From an uncultured Paracoccaceae bacterium (GTDB lineage: Bacteria; Pseudomonadota; Alphaproteobacteria; Rhodobacterales; Rhodobacteraceae), in NCBI GenBank assembly GCA_947499715.1, contig CANMPL010000012.1:1-54716 (forward strand): a DNA stretch of 54,716 bases, read 5' to 3'. Within the stretch, counting starts at the first letter, position 1; each line of letters begins with the position of its first letter. Both the position numbers and the translations under genes were made by a program. Positions 1 to 8,043 of the stretch are shown piece after piece. Below the pieces are notes generated by a model, which made no database searches, was not told the origin of the DNA, and saw only the letters and a program-made list of their open reading frames with translations.

Positions 1-152
1 AGCGAGAACTCATAAAACAGTGCCGCCTGTGCTTCCTGCCTTGGACCCATCATCGCCAAATCCCCCAATCAATAGGGTGATTGAATCAGTGAAGAGGAAC
101 CCGAGCAAGGAAGAGTTTTTCAACAAAATAAGCCCTCCCCGCCAACGATGCA

Positions 153-1268
153 CTACACATCCGGTCCTTTAAGCTCTAGCCAGTACCGAGTGTAGCGGCG
201 TTCGCCGGTACGCTTAAGTGCACCAAGCTCGACAAGTTCCTGAAGATCCCTGGTTGCCGTTGCCCGCGATGTCCCGGAGATGGAAATGTAGTTCTCCGCG
301 CTCAGGCCACCTTTGAACCCTTCAGGCCCTTCCCGGAACATCCGCTCGATCACCTTGGCCTGTCTTTCATTCAGCGCTTCGCGATGCCGGTCGTAGAAAT
401 GCGCCTTGGCAATGAAGAAGCCCACGCGGTTGAGGGTGACTTGCTGCGCTTCCAGAACGGCCTCTGCAAACCAGACCAGCCAAGGTGTGACATCTAGCGT
501 CTTCTGGTGCCGCTCAAGTTGATCGTAATAGTCCTTCCGCTTTCGTTCGATGGTGAAGGCGAGGGCGATGAGGCTCGGCTGACCAATGTTCTGAGCAAGG
601 GACTTTTCGGCCAGAGCCCGACCCAAACGACCATTACCGTCCTCAAAGGGATGGATGCTTTCGAAGTAAAGATGGCTGAGACCGGCGCGCGTCAATGCTG
701 GTAAGGCCCCTTCCTTATTCGGCCCGGTCCGATTGAACCAGTCGACATACCGATCCATCTCATCCGGAACCTGCGCAGATGGCGGCGCCTCAAAATGTAC
801 AACCGGGCGATCAAGACGACCCGAGACGATCTGCATGGCATCCTCGTGCCGGCGATAGGACCCGATGGCCTCCAACCGTTTATCGAAAGACAAGAGCATT
901 TCGTGCCACCGGAAGAGCGTGTTGTGCTCGAGGGGCTCGGCATGGGTCGAGTATACGTCGACCATCATTTCGGCCACGCCCTGTTCCCGGGGTTTGTTCG
1001 GATAGTTGTCAGGTTCCAATCCGAGATGTCGGCGCAGCGAGGATTGCACACTGCGCCGGTCCAGCATCTCGCCTTCAATAGCACTGGTTTTCATGGCCTC
1101 ATCGCTCAGCAGGTCGATGCGGAGTTGATCACGTTCTGACGGGCCAACATGCTGAACGGCACCCAGGACTTCGCCTGACGACATCAGGAAGCGCTGCTCG
1201 AACGGTGCCAGTGATGCTGCGTCGTACCGGAAATCCGGCCAACCCGATATCTGCCAGTTCCATGCCAT
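153..1268 (-). CDS. Fic-domain protein (probable AMP transferase, class II)
   Basis: The 371-residue protein carries the canonical Fic motif HPFEDGNGRLGR at residues 206-217. His206 is the expected catalytic base for transfer of AMP (or another nucleotide monophosphate) to a protein target. An N-terminal inhibitory motif of the (S/T)xxxE(G/N) type is seen as TSAIEG at residues 61-66. That places it in the class where an N-terminal helix blocks ATP binding. The N-terminus resembles the DUF4172 domain that often precedes Fic, and the last ~70 residues look like a winged helix DNA-binding domain. The ATG overlaps the first arm of an inverted repeat, which suggests self-repression. It stands alone, convergent with nothing inside the window. 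The target is unknown. Family call is firm; the role (signalling, toxin-like, plasmid maintenance) is inference. Confidence 0.93.
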   Translation of the reverse strand: MAWNWQISGWPDFRYDAASLAPFEQRFLMSSGEVLGAVQHVGPSERDQLRIDLLSDEAMKTSAIEGEMLDRRSVQSSLRRHLGLEPDNYPNKPREQGVAEMMVDVYSTHAEPLEHNTLFRWHEMLLSFDKRLEAIGSYRRHEDAMQIVSGRLDRPVVHFEAPPSAQVPDEMDRYVDWFNRTGPNKEGALPALTRAGLSHLYFESIHPFEDGNGRLGRALAEKSLAQNIGQPSLIALAFTIERKRKDYYDQLERHQKTLDVTPWLVWFAEAVLEAQQVTLNRVGFFIAKAHFYDRHREALNERQAKVIERMFREGPEGFKGGLSAENYISISGTSRATATRDLQELVELGALKRTGERRYTRYWLELKGPDV

Positions 1269-1321
1269 GAGTTATAGGAGCCCTTTCTATAACTCATATA
1301 TTGATCATCTATGAGCTATAG
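1267..1321. promoter_or_regulatory. Operator-like repeats upstream of the fic gene
   Basis: ATGAGTTATAG at 1267-1277 is the exact reverse complement of CTATAACTCAT at 1287-1297. A third near copy, ATGAGCTATAG, sits at 1311-1321. The first arm includes the start codon of the Fic gene. Three half-sites with ~20-nt spacing are typical of a repressor operator. The winged-helix C-terminus of the Fic protein is the obvious candidate binder, but that is inference. Confidence 0.6.
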
Positions 1322-1424
1322 AAGTCAATCCTATACCTCAGAGGAGTGCAATCACACATAAACTCTGCGGTGCATTTTCACGTAAAACCTGCTCACATCT
1401 CCGACTGATTGAAAGCGAAGAGCC

Positions 1425-2057
1425 TCAGACCTGCGCTGTCCGCGTCTTCTCATCTGCGTTTCCAACAGCCAAATCCAACTCAGGCAAATCCCGCAACGAC
1501 TGCAGATCAAACGTCTTCAAAAACGTCTCCGTCGTCACGAAGGTATGCGGCGCGCCCGGCCGCGGCGACCGCGGGCCGCTGGCAATCATATCCTTGTAGC
1601 GCAGCCGTGCCAGCAGATCGCGGCTGACGTCCTTCCCGAAGATGTCCTTCAGACCGGCCCGATCGATGGGCTGATGATAGGCAATGGCACAGAGCACGCC
1701 CATTTCCATCTCGGTGAAGGCAAGCGACTGGTCGCCGAGATCGGCGGCCGCCTTGATGGCATCGGCGAACTGGGTCTTCGTTCGAAACATCCAGCCGCCG
1801 GAGACCTGCGCCAGCTCGTAGGGTCGGCCAACCACCTCGGACTGGATGTCGTCGATCAGCATCTCGACGGACGCCCCCTGCCCGACCACGCGTGCGAGAT
1901 CGTCGCGACTAACCGGCGTCGCACTGGCAAAGAGCACCGCCTCGATCCGCCCCATCCACTCGCGCCAGCGCAGCTCCTGCGGCAGCTCGTCGAGCTCGCG
2001 ATCAAAGACAGCCTCGCCCTCCTCCACGGGTTTCCGATTCTTGGTCGAGACCGTCAT
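1425..2057 (-). CDS. scpB: ScpB-like SMC-complex accessory protein
   Basis: The 210-residue protein has the tandem winged-helix layout of ScpB. The recognisable stretches are WREWMGRIEAVLFAS near residue 30, AFTEMEMGVLCAIAYHQPIDRAGL in the middle, and a second winged helix with VSRDLLARLRYKDMI. It ends in the usual PGAPHTFVTT segment. ScpB normally pairs with the kleisin ScpA and an SMC ATPase in chromosome condensation. No scpA or smc is in this window, so this plasmid copy may serve another partner. Its start overlaps the end of the upstream DUF1403 gene by 4 bp (ATGA), so the two are almost certainly co-translated. Length is close to chromosomal ScpB. Confidence 0.85.
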   Translation of the reverse strand: MTVSTKNRKPVEEGEAVFDRELDELPQELRWREWMGRIEAVLFASATPVSRDDLARVVGQGASVEMLIDDIQSEVVGRPYELAQVSGGWMFRTKTQFADAIKAAADLGDQSLAFTEMEMGVLCAIAYHQPIDRAGLKDIFGKDVSRDLLARLRYKDMIASGPRSPRPGAPHTFVTTETFLKTFDLQSLRDLPELDLAVGNADEKTRTAQV

Positions 2058-3007
2058 GGCGCAATCCCATAGAGCCTGAAGGTTGATCGCCCGGTGAGTT
2101 CCTGCGCCACCCCCAGTTCGACCAACCGGTCGCAGAACCGCCGCGCGGCGCGGTCGGTCATGGGGATCGTGGTTCCCCGAATGCGCGGCGAGAGCATCGT
2201 TGAGGGCGCCACGGCATCCTCAGAAAGGAACAGTGCGACGGCCGCGTCTGATCCTTTTGCCCGGAGCTTCGGAGCGACGCCGCGAAGCGCCTCCGCGCGG
2301 CGGGCGAGGTCCCGCGCCACCCGGATCGTCTCTTCGATGGACTCGAGGACACGCACCTGGACCGCCAGCTCGGCCCCCTGCCCGTCTGCGACCAGGTCCC
2401 GCAGCGCCGCCTTCGTCAGCCGCCGTGCCGAAACCGGCAGCACTGACGTCCAGTTCAATGCCCGCGCCAGAACGATGTCCGAGAGCAGGCAGGCGACCCG
2501 TTCCGCTCGGTCGTCCGTTTCCAAAACGGCACGCAGGACGGCCACGCAGCCCGCCAGTGGTCCGTGGGTTCGGGTCCGCTCCAAACCCGCATCGAGCCAG
2601 ACGCCCACCTCGCTCACGAAGTCCACACCAACCAAGTCAACGATCTCACCCGTCCCGCCTGGTCGCAACCGGACAGCTCCGCGCCAGAAAGCCAGAATAT
2701 CACCATCCGGTCCCCGCGCTTCGCCCGGCGGCGTCAGATGATAGGCATCGCGGATATCCGCCTCCCGCGCCAACCGTCCTTCCAGCTTCGAGGTCGCCGT
2801 GGCCGCGCTCAGCGCCAACTTGTTGGCCAGCAGTTTCACGGGCACATGATTGGTCAGGTCGGTGATCAGTTGATCCAGCACAGTCAGGGCCGCCCCGGAC
2901 CGAAATGCCACAGTTTCAAAGGTTTCCGCACGTCCGGAGGTGACCCACAAAGGCAGCTTCGGTAAGTTGTTAAGGTCGTCGGAGATAGCTGTGGGGTGGT
3001 AGGTCAT
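2054..3007 (-). CDS. DUF1403 family protein
   Basis: The 317-residue protein matches the pattern I associate with DUF1403. It has a LPLWVTSGRAETFETVAFRSGAAL N-terminal block, a helical middle with the ANKLALSAATATSKLEGR segment, and a C-terminal winged-helix-like block (DRAARRFCDRLVELGVAQELTGRSTFRLYGI). No signal peptide or membrane segment is visible. The biochemical role is unknown. It is translationally coupled to the ScpB-like gene and divergent from a tyrosine recombinase. Family knowledge is that these three genes tend to travel together on alphaproteobacterial plasmids. The C-terminal block suggests DNA binding, which is inference. Confidence 0.8.
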   Translation of the reverse strand: MTYHPTAISDDLNNLPKLPLWVTSGRAETFETVAFRSGAALTVLDQLITDLTNHVPVKLLANKLALSAATATSKLEGRLAREADIRDAYHLTPPGEARGPDGDILAFWRGAVRLRPGGTGEIVDLVGVDFVSEVGVWLDAGLERTRTHGPLAGCVAVLRAVLETDDRAERVACLLSDIVLARALNWTSVLPVSARRLTKAALRDLVADGQGAELAVQVRVLESIEETIRVARDLARRAEALRGVAPKLRAKGSDAAVALFLSEDAVAPSTMLSPRIRGTTIPMTDRAARRFCDRLVELGVAQELTGRSTFRLYGIAP

Positions 3008-3082
3008 ACCACAAGACTATCCTGTCGCGGCGCTTTCGTCCACATTACGATGTGCAAACCGCCCCACCTTACCGGTCTTTTT

Positions 3083-3115
3083 TACGTCCAATAAGTTTGC
3101 CATTTATCGGACATA
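3083..3115. promoter_or_regulatory. Lox/dif-like inverted repeat between DUF1403 and the recombinase
   Basis: TACGTCCAATAA (3083-3094) and TTATCGGACATA (3104-3115) are inverted arms matching at 10 of 12 positions, separated by 9 nt. The symmetry extends outward as T-rich/A-rich flanks. Two ~12-bp arms around a short spacer are the architecture of a tyrosine recombinase core site. It lies in the divergent intergenic region next to the recombinase gene. An operator for either gene is the main alternative. Confidence 0.5.
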
Positions 3116-3135
3116 AAAAGAGTATGCTCAGATAC

Positions 3136-4254
3136 ATGACCAAAACATACAAACATCAGGCCCAACAGACTGAGAAATCGCGCGCAGCCTCTGTAGATGC
3201 GACGCATGATGACGCGCGCGACGAGAGAAGACATACTGGAACCGATGCGATCGCCCTGCCCTCTCACGTCGCAGGGTCCGGCACGCTCGATCGGTTGGTT
3301 GAGACTGCACGCGACTACGCAAAAGCCGCGACAGCCGAGAACACCAACAAGGCTTATGCCGCGGACTGGAAACACTTCGCGCTTTGGTGCCGGTTGAAAG
3401 GTACGGCCCCCCTGCCCCCGTCAACAGAATTGATCGGCCTTTATCTGACCGATCTCGCTGCTCCAAACGACGCGACCCCTGCCCTTTCCGTTTCTACAAT
3501 CGACCGGCGGCTTTCCGGCCTTGCATGGAACTATGCGCAGCGCGGTTTCGCTTTGGATCGTAAAGACCGCCATATCGCAACCGTGCTTGCTGGGGTCAAA
3601 CGCAAGCACGCGCGCCCACCAGTACAGAAAGAAGCCATTATGGCGGACGATATTCTCGCCATGGTAGCCACCCTGCCCCACGACCTACGCGGGTTGCGGG
3701 ATCGCGCCATTTTGCTTTTGGGCTATGCGGGCGGGCTGCGGCGTTCCGAGATTGTTGGTCTCGACCATGGCAAGGACGACACCATCGACAGCAGCGGCTG
3801 GGTCGACATCCTCGACGATGGAGCAGTTCTGACCCTGAATGCCAAGACCGGCTGGCGCGAGGTCGAGATCGGGCACGGATCGTCCGATCAGACCTGCCCC
3901 GTGAATGCCCTGGAACAATGGCTGCATTTTGCAAAAATCGACTTTGGGCCGGTCTTTGTGAGGACATCCCGCGATGGCAAACGCGCGTTGGAGACTCGGC
4001 TGAATGACAAATATGTTGCTCGTTTGATCAAGCAGACGGTACTGGATGCCGGCATTCGCTCCGACCTGCCCACGAAAGATCGCCTTGCCTTGTTCTCTGG
4101 CCATAGCTTGCGGGCTGGACTTGCCAGCTCTGTCGAAGTGGACGAGCGCTACCTGCAAAAGCACCTTGGCCATGCCTCGGCAGAGATGACTCGCCGCTAT
4201 CAACGGCGCAGGGATCGCTTCCGAGTAAATTTGACAAAGGCCGCGGGACTCTAA
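3136..4254 (+). CDS. Tyrosine-type site-specific recombinase/integrase
   Basis: The protein has an N-terminal SAM-like core-binding domain (TAENTNKAYAADWKHFALWC) and a C-terminal catalytic domain. With the ATG at 3136 (372 residues) the catalytic set reads Arg202 (GLRRSE), His323 and Arg326 (HSLRAG), His346 (HLGH) and the nucleophile Tyr355. All canonical residues except the poorly conserved Lys are visible. The reading frame stays open back to a GTG at 3052. That start would place the intergenic inverted repeat inside the gene, so 3124 or 3136 is preferred. It faces away from the DUF1403-ScpB pair and precedes repA. It could resolve plasmid multimers or integrate the element; neither can be decided from sequence. 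Confidence 0.92.
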   Translation: MTKTYKHQAQQTEKSRAASVDATHDDARDERRHTGTDAIALPSHVAGSGTLDRLVETARDYAKAATAENTNKAYAADWKHFALWCRLKGTAPLPPSTELIGLYLTDLAAPNDATPALSVSTIDRRLSGLAWNYAQRGFALDRKDRHIATVLAGVKRKHARPPVQKEAIMADDILAMVATLPHDLRGLRDRAILLLGYAGGLRRSEIVGLDHGKDDTIDSSGWVDILDDGAVLTLNAKTGWREVEIGHGSSDQTCPVNALEQWLHFAKIDFGPVFVRTSRDGKRALETRLNDKYVARLIKQTVLDAGIRSDLPTKDRLALFSGHSLRAGLASSVEVDERYLQKHLGHASAEMTRRYQRRRDRFRVNLTKAAGL

Positions 4255-4322
4255 GCCCAGATCAAATACTGAACAGAATCATTGTATGAGGAGCGGAACT
4301 CGATGCCCTAGCCATTTGGGGG

Positions 4323-4331
4323 TGTGGATAA
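4323..4331 (-). promoter_or_regulatory. DnaA box upstream of repA
   Basis: TGTGGATAA is the exact complement of the consensus DnaA box TTATCCACA. It lies 143 bp before repA, directly followed by a T-rich run. The 219-bp stretch 4255-4473 holds no gene. A host DnaA contribution to replication or to repA expression is plausible. Confidence 0.5.
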
Positions 4332-4390
4332 CTTTTTCACAACATATCGATTTCTCTTGCCGGAATCGGCCGTTCATGGCATTTCATCGT

Positions 4391-4408
4391 TGACGGCAAA
4401 TTGCGTCA
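4391..4408. promoter_or_regulatory. Inverted repeat in the repA promoter region
   Basis: TGACG(G)CAA and TTGCGTCA form 8-bp arms with a one-base bulge. The CGTCAGA half recurs at 4422-4428. RepA proteins of repABC plasmids autorepress by binding such sites upstream of repA, so this is a candidate RepA operator. Confidence 0.4.
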
Positions 4409-4473
4409 GACACGCTGTATGTCGTCAGAATGACAAAGAGCCTTAACTAAAGGCCATAAGCGGGCGGCATTAG

Positions 4474-5673
4474 ATGGACAATCATAACCTTGGATTAGTA
4501 CAGGGCATAGGGTCATCAGATATCGGAGCATTCGCCGACAATTTGGCTGAGTCTCTCGATCGGCAAATGAAAGTTGCCTTTGAGCCCGAAGAACGCAAGT
4601 CCCTGCGCCGGTTTAGTTCGTCTGAAGTCGCAGAATTTCTACGGGTTAGTACTTCAAACCTACGCAACCGCCATAAAGACGGTAGTTTTCCGGATGTTTA
4701 CACGGACAATCGCGGTCATCGGTCATACACCACCGACGAGGTAGATACTTTGCGCGGCATTCTGAGCCGTACAGGCAAAAACGCCGAAAGCTATTTACCG
4801 GGTCGCCGCGATGGTGACCGCCTTCAGGTCATTTCCGTTGTAAATTTCAAAGGCGGCTCTTCAAAAACCACGGCTACGATTCATCTCGCACAACGATATG
4901 CCCTGCGCGGCTATCGCGTATTAGTGCTCGACCTTGATCCGCAAGCCAGCCTGACGACATTTTTCGGGTTTCGGCCTGAGCTTGAGTTCGCCGAAGGTGG
5001 CACGATCTACGACGCCCTCAGATATGAGGACCAAGTCCCACTCTCCTCTGTCATCCAGAAAACCTACTTCCATAAGCTTGATATGGTTCCGGCTGGTTTG
5101 ATGCTCTCCGAATACGAGACTGAAACGGCTAACGCCCTTGCAAACCGAATACAGCCAATTTTCGCTGAGCGTCTCTCGCAAGCTCTGGAGGAGGTCGAAG
5201 CGGACTACGACATCGTCTTGATCGACTGTCCACCACAGTTAGGCTTTCTAACCTTAACCGCGCTTTCCGCATCGACAGGTCTGCTGGTGACTGTGGTGCC
5301 AGGCATGTTGGACATTGCATCGATGAGCCAATTCCTCAAGCTGGCCTCGGAAACAGTAAAGGCCGTTGAAGAAGCCATCGGACGGCGCGTGACATGGGAT
5401 TTTGTCAAATTCCTAATAACCAGATATGAGCCGTCGGACGGCCCACAGACGCAAATGGCCGGTTACCTTAGATCTATTCTTGCAGGCCAAGTTATGACTG
5501 AGCCGATGCTAAAATCAACGGCCATATCGGACGCGGGGATGACGCAACAAACCGTCTATGAGGTTGATCCAAGTCAGTTCATTCGAAAAACGATCGATCG
5601 TGCACTGACTAGTGTGAACGGAGTTGCCGACGAGCTTGAGCAGACAATTCAAATGGCATGGGGGCGCCGGTAA
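4474..5673 (+). CDS. repA: Plasmid partitioning ATPase RepA (ParA family)
   Basis: The 399-residue protein starts with a ~110-residue N-terminal region containing a MerR-like helix-turn-helix (SSSEVAEFLRVSTSNLRNRHKDG). A ParA ATPase domain follows, opening with a deviant Walker A motif (FKGGSSKTT) near residues 126-134. Further motifs are LVLDLDPQASLTTFFG and DIVLIDCPPQLGFLT. This is the usual architecture and length of RepA in repABC replicons. RepA powers plasmid segregation on the nucleoid with RepB and represses the operon. Its stop overlaps the repB start (TAATG), which supports co-translation. Confidence 0.95.
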   Translation: MDNHNLGLVQGIGSSDIGAFADNLAESLDRQMKVAFEPEERKSLRRFSSSEVAEFLRVSTSNLRNRHKDGSFPDVYTDNRGHRSYTTDEVDTLRGILSRTGKNAESYLPGRRDGDRLQVISVVNFKGGSSKTTATIHLAQRYALRGYRVLVLDLDPQASLTTFFGFRPELEFAEGGTIYDALRYEDQVPLSSVIQKTYFHKLDMVPAGLMLSEYETETANALANRIQPIFAERLSQALEEVEADYDIVLIDCPPQLGFLTLTALSASTGLLVTVVPGMLDIASMSQFLKLASETVKAVEEAIGRRVTWDFVKFLITRYEPSDGPQTQMAGYLRSILAGQVMTEPMLKSTAISDAGMTQQTVYEVDPSQFIRKTIDRALTSVNGVADELEQTIQMAWGRR

Positions 5674-6641
5674 TGGCACGCAATATTTTCAACCAGCCCC
5701 CAAAAGAAAATGATCAAGCGATCGCCGCACCCCCTGCCCCATCAAAAGCAGCAAAACTACCTGGATCCGTTGGCGGGTTGCGTGACTCACTTCGTGAGAT
5801 CACTGCAAATTCGATCCGCGATATCGATCCTTCTCAGATCGACATGGATGGCCTGCGAGATCGTCTCGTTCTAGAGGACGGCGGCATTGATGAGTTAGCC
5901 AAAAGTATCGGAAAACATGGGCAGCAGGTCCCCATCATGGTCCGGCCATCGAGCCAGCCTGATCGGTATCGGGTTGTCTACGGTCGACGGAGGCTTGCTG
6001 CGATCCGAAAAACTGGCGGGATGGTCAAAGCTATCGTTCGAACGCTAGATGACGAAGCATCGCTCTTGGCTCAAGGCCAAGAGAATAACCTTCGCCTGGA
6101 TCCATCATTCATTGAAAAATCGTTATTTATCAAAGATATGCAGGAAGCTGGGTACAAACCTAGCGTGATTCAGGATGCGCTCGGGCTTACGAGGCAAGGC
6201 GTATCCAACCACCGAGTTGTTCTGGATCAGCTGCCGCTAAAGGTAGTCGAGATCATCGGACCTGCCCATGGGATTGGGCGGCGTCAGTGGGGTGAGCTGG
6301 CGACGCTCTCAAAAAGAGTTGATATAGTTAGAGTTGCCAAAGAAACCCTTTCTAGGCTCCCCAGCGAGACCTCCAGTGCAGAGAAGTTTCAGGCAGCCTA
6401 CCTAGCTTGTTCAAGCAAGGCTCGTGTGGCCAAAAAACCAGCAAAGCAGCAAAAGACAACCCTAATCAAGACAAGAGATGATGCCGCCATTGGGACGCTC
6501 TCCGTCACTGAAAAGGCAATAGCCGTAAAGATCGTCCGAAAAGACAACCAAGAATTCAGCCAATGGTTTGAACAGCATGCCGAAGCATCGCTAATCAAGC
6601 TCTTCGACCAATGGCAGGATGAAAACGGTTCGGGAAAATAG
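5673..6641 (+). CDS. repB: Plasmid partitioning protein RepB (ParB family)
   Basis: The frame is open from 5658, but the ATG at 5673 overlaps the repA stop as TAATG and gives the natural N-terminus MARNIF (322 residues). The ParB N-terminal domain shows GKHGQQVPIMVRPS, the YGRRRLAAIRKTG arginine patch and the QGQENNLR box around residues 90-145. A helix-turn-helix follows (KPSVIQDALGLTRQGVSNHRVVL). RepB binds parS-like palindromes and links the plasmid to RepA. The perfect palindromes just downstream of repC are the probable binding sites. Confidence 0.94.
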   Translation: MARNIFNQPPKENDQAIAAPPAPSKAAKLPGSVGGLRDSLREITANSIRDIDPSQIDMDGLRDRLVLEDGGIDELAKSIGKHGQQVPIMVRPSSQPDRYRVVYGRRRLAAIRKTGGMVKAIVRTLDDEASLLAQGQENNLRLDPSFIEKSLFIKDMQEAGYKPSVIQDALGLTRQGVSNHRVVLDQLPLKVVEIIGPAHGIGRRQWGELATLSKRVDIVRVAKETLSRLPSETSSAEKFQAAYLACSSKARVAKKPAKQQKTTLIKTRDDAAIGTLSVTEKAIAVKIVRKDNQEFSQWFEQHAEASLIKLFDQWQDENGSGK

Positions 6642-6689
6642 CCCAAACCACACCTAGAAACACAAACTGAGGAGATACGAGAAGACCAG

Positions 6690-6743
6690 AAAGAAAAGAG
6701 CCCCCCAAAGTTTCCCCTGGAGAGCCCTCATCGTTTGATTAGC
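6690..6743 (-). ncRNA. Candidate counter-transcribed RNA (incompatibility RNA) of repABC
   Basis: The repB-repC gap carries a good promoter on the minus strand (separate entry) firing back toward repB. The predicted transcript runs ~55 nt and ends in a G-rich stem, GAG(GG)CTCTCC pairing with GGGGGGCTC, followed by TTTTCTTTCT. A small antisense RNA here is a universal feature of repABC plasmids and limits repC expression by pairing with its leader. The ends are estimated by eye. Confidence 0.5.
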
Positions 6744-6749
6744 ATCTAA

Positions 6750-6778
6750 GATGTAGCAACCTCCAACATTACCGTCAA
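6750..6778 (-). promoter_or_regulatory. Promoter of the repB-repC antisense RNA
   Basis: Read on the minus strand the region gives TTGACG, exactly 17 nt, then TACATC. This is a close match to a housekeeping -35/-10 pair with optimal spacing. Confidence 0.55.
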
Positions 6779-6870
6779 GAGTCACCGATTCGGTGGACGT
6801 CTTTTTGTTGCCTTTTCTCGTGTTTATTCGCGTGAAAAGCTGGGAAAGCTATGGGCCAAACGGTCCTCGT

Positions 6871-7935
6871 ATGCAGAGCATGGCATTTACAAAACTATCA
6901 ATCGGAACTGGTGGCCCTGGTTCAGTGTCGAAAACCACGTCAGAGCCCGCAAAAGACATCTGGACAATTTTCAGAGCACTTCGGGACGCACGCAAACAGT
7001 TCGACCTACGCCCAGCCCACCTACAGACGCTACAAGCAATGTTGAGTTTCCTGAGACCCGGCCAAGGCGACACCGTCTTTGCATCCAATCAATCGATTTG
7101 TCAGCGTGTCGGTGGCATCGACGAGCGAACCCTCCGTCGGCACATTAACCGGTTCATAGAGACCGGACTTATCGAACGGAATGACAGCTCAAACCGCAAA
7201 CGCTACCGTGTAAGGTCCTCGGACGGCGAGTGCATCAGCTATGGACTATCATTGACACCGCTGCTTCAACGCGCATCCGAACTCATATCGCTTGCCAAAA
7301 AAATCGAAGAAGCTCGCCGAGACCAAATCTTCCTGAGAAAACAAATCCTGACAGGGTTGGCACACCTAGATTCGGTCGACCCAGGAAACACCTTTGCGAT
7401 ATCTACTCGAAAGGTTCTCAGAAGGAAACTTAGCGTCACCGAATACCGAGCAGTTCTCAACAAAACGAAGGCAGAATGCAGCTCTCAATCGCAAACAATA
7501 AAAGCTCCAAAAACAACAAAAGTGTCCGTCAATGACGGTCAAACTGTCCGGCATCTATCTAAGTCTGTAAAAGAACAAAAGGATTCAAGAGACCAAGTTA
7601 GTGAGAACAAGATTGCTCCAAGTCAACTAACAGCAGTTTGTGATCAGGCAACTTCGTTCAGTAATAGAGAACTTAGAAACTGGACTGAGATTGAATGCCA
7701 CGCTCATACACTCGCCCCAATGATGGGCATTCACAAAGAAACCTTTAACAAGGCAAGAGCAACTGTTGGCTCAATAAAGGCGTCCTGCGCTATCTTCATC
7801 ATGTTGCAGCTGGGAAATAGCATTAGGGATTTCAGTGCATACTTCCATAGCATCACTTTAGGTAATCGCCGAGATCAGTTTGATCCGGCCATCCTACTAA
7901 GGCGACTGTCAAAAACACATGAGGCGATAGCATGA
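6871..7935 (+). CDS. repC: Replication initiator RepC
   Basis: The sequence follows RepC: KDIWTIFRALRDARKQFDLRPAHLQTLQAMLSFL near the N-terminus, then the winged-helix block SNQSICQRVGGIDERTLRRHINRFIETGLIERNDSSNRKRY and GYGLSL-like GECISYGLSL. A variable linker with charged and serine-rich stretches leads to a C-terminal ETFNKARATVGSIKASCAIFIMLQ block. RepC initiates replication, and the origin usually lies inside its own gene. The frame is open from a GTG at 6793, but that lies in the antisense-controlled leader. ATG 6871 (354 residues) or 6880 is more likely; neither has a clear Shine-Dalgarno, as expected for a tightly limited initiator. Confidence 0.9.
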   Translation: MQSMAFTKLSIGTGGPGSVSKTTSEPAKDIWTIFRALRDARKQFDLRPAHLQTLQAMLSFLRPGQGDTVFASNQSICQRVGGIDERTLRRHINRFIETGLIERNDSSNRKRYRVRSSDGECISYGLSLTPLLQRASELISLAKKIEEARRDQIFLRKQILTGLAHLDSVDPGNTFAISTRKVLRRKLSVTEYRAVLNKTKAECSSQSQTIKAPKTTKVSVNDGQTVRHLSKSVKEQKDSRDQVSENKIAPSQLTAVCDQATSFSNRELRNWTEIECHAHTLAPMMGIHKETFNKARATVGSIKASCAIFIMLQLGNSIRDFSAYFHSITLGNRRDQFDPAILLRRLSKTHEAIA

Positions 7936-7936
7936 C

Positions 7937-7952
7937 GTCCACCGCGGTGGAC
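7937..7952. promoter_or_regulatory. Palindrome just after repC, candidate parS copy 1
   Basis: GTCCACCGCGGTGGAC is a perfect 16-bp palindrome beginning 2 nt after the repC stop codon. The same palindrome recurs 120 bp away. ParB-family proteins such as RepB bind 14-16-bp perfect palindromes next to their operon. RepB binding is inferred. Confidence 0.65.
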
Positions 7953-8043
7953 AACGCGCCTCATAGTGGCTCAACCATTGAGTTTAGATCTCTAACCCTC
8001 CGTACGTCACGACCCACAGTATTCCTTTGCCTGGCGGTAAACT

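Noticed and set aside
4323-4331. Main replication origin at the DnaA box
   Set aside because: A single box is not an origin; repABC origins normally lie within repC.
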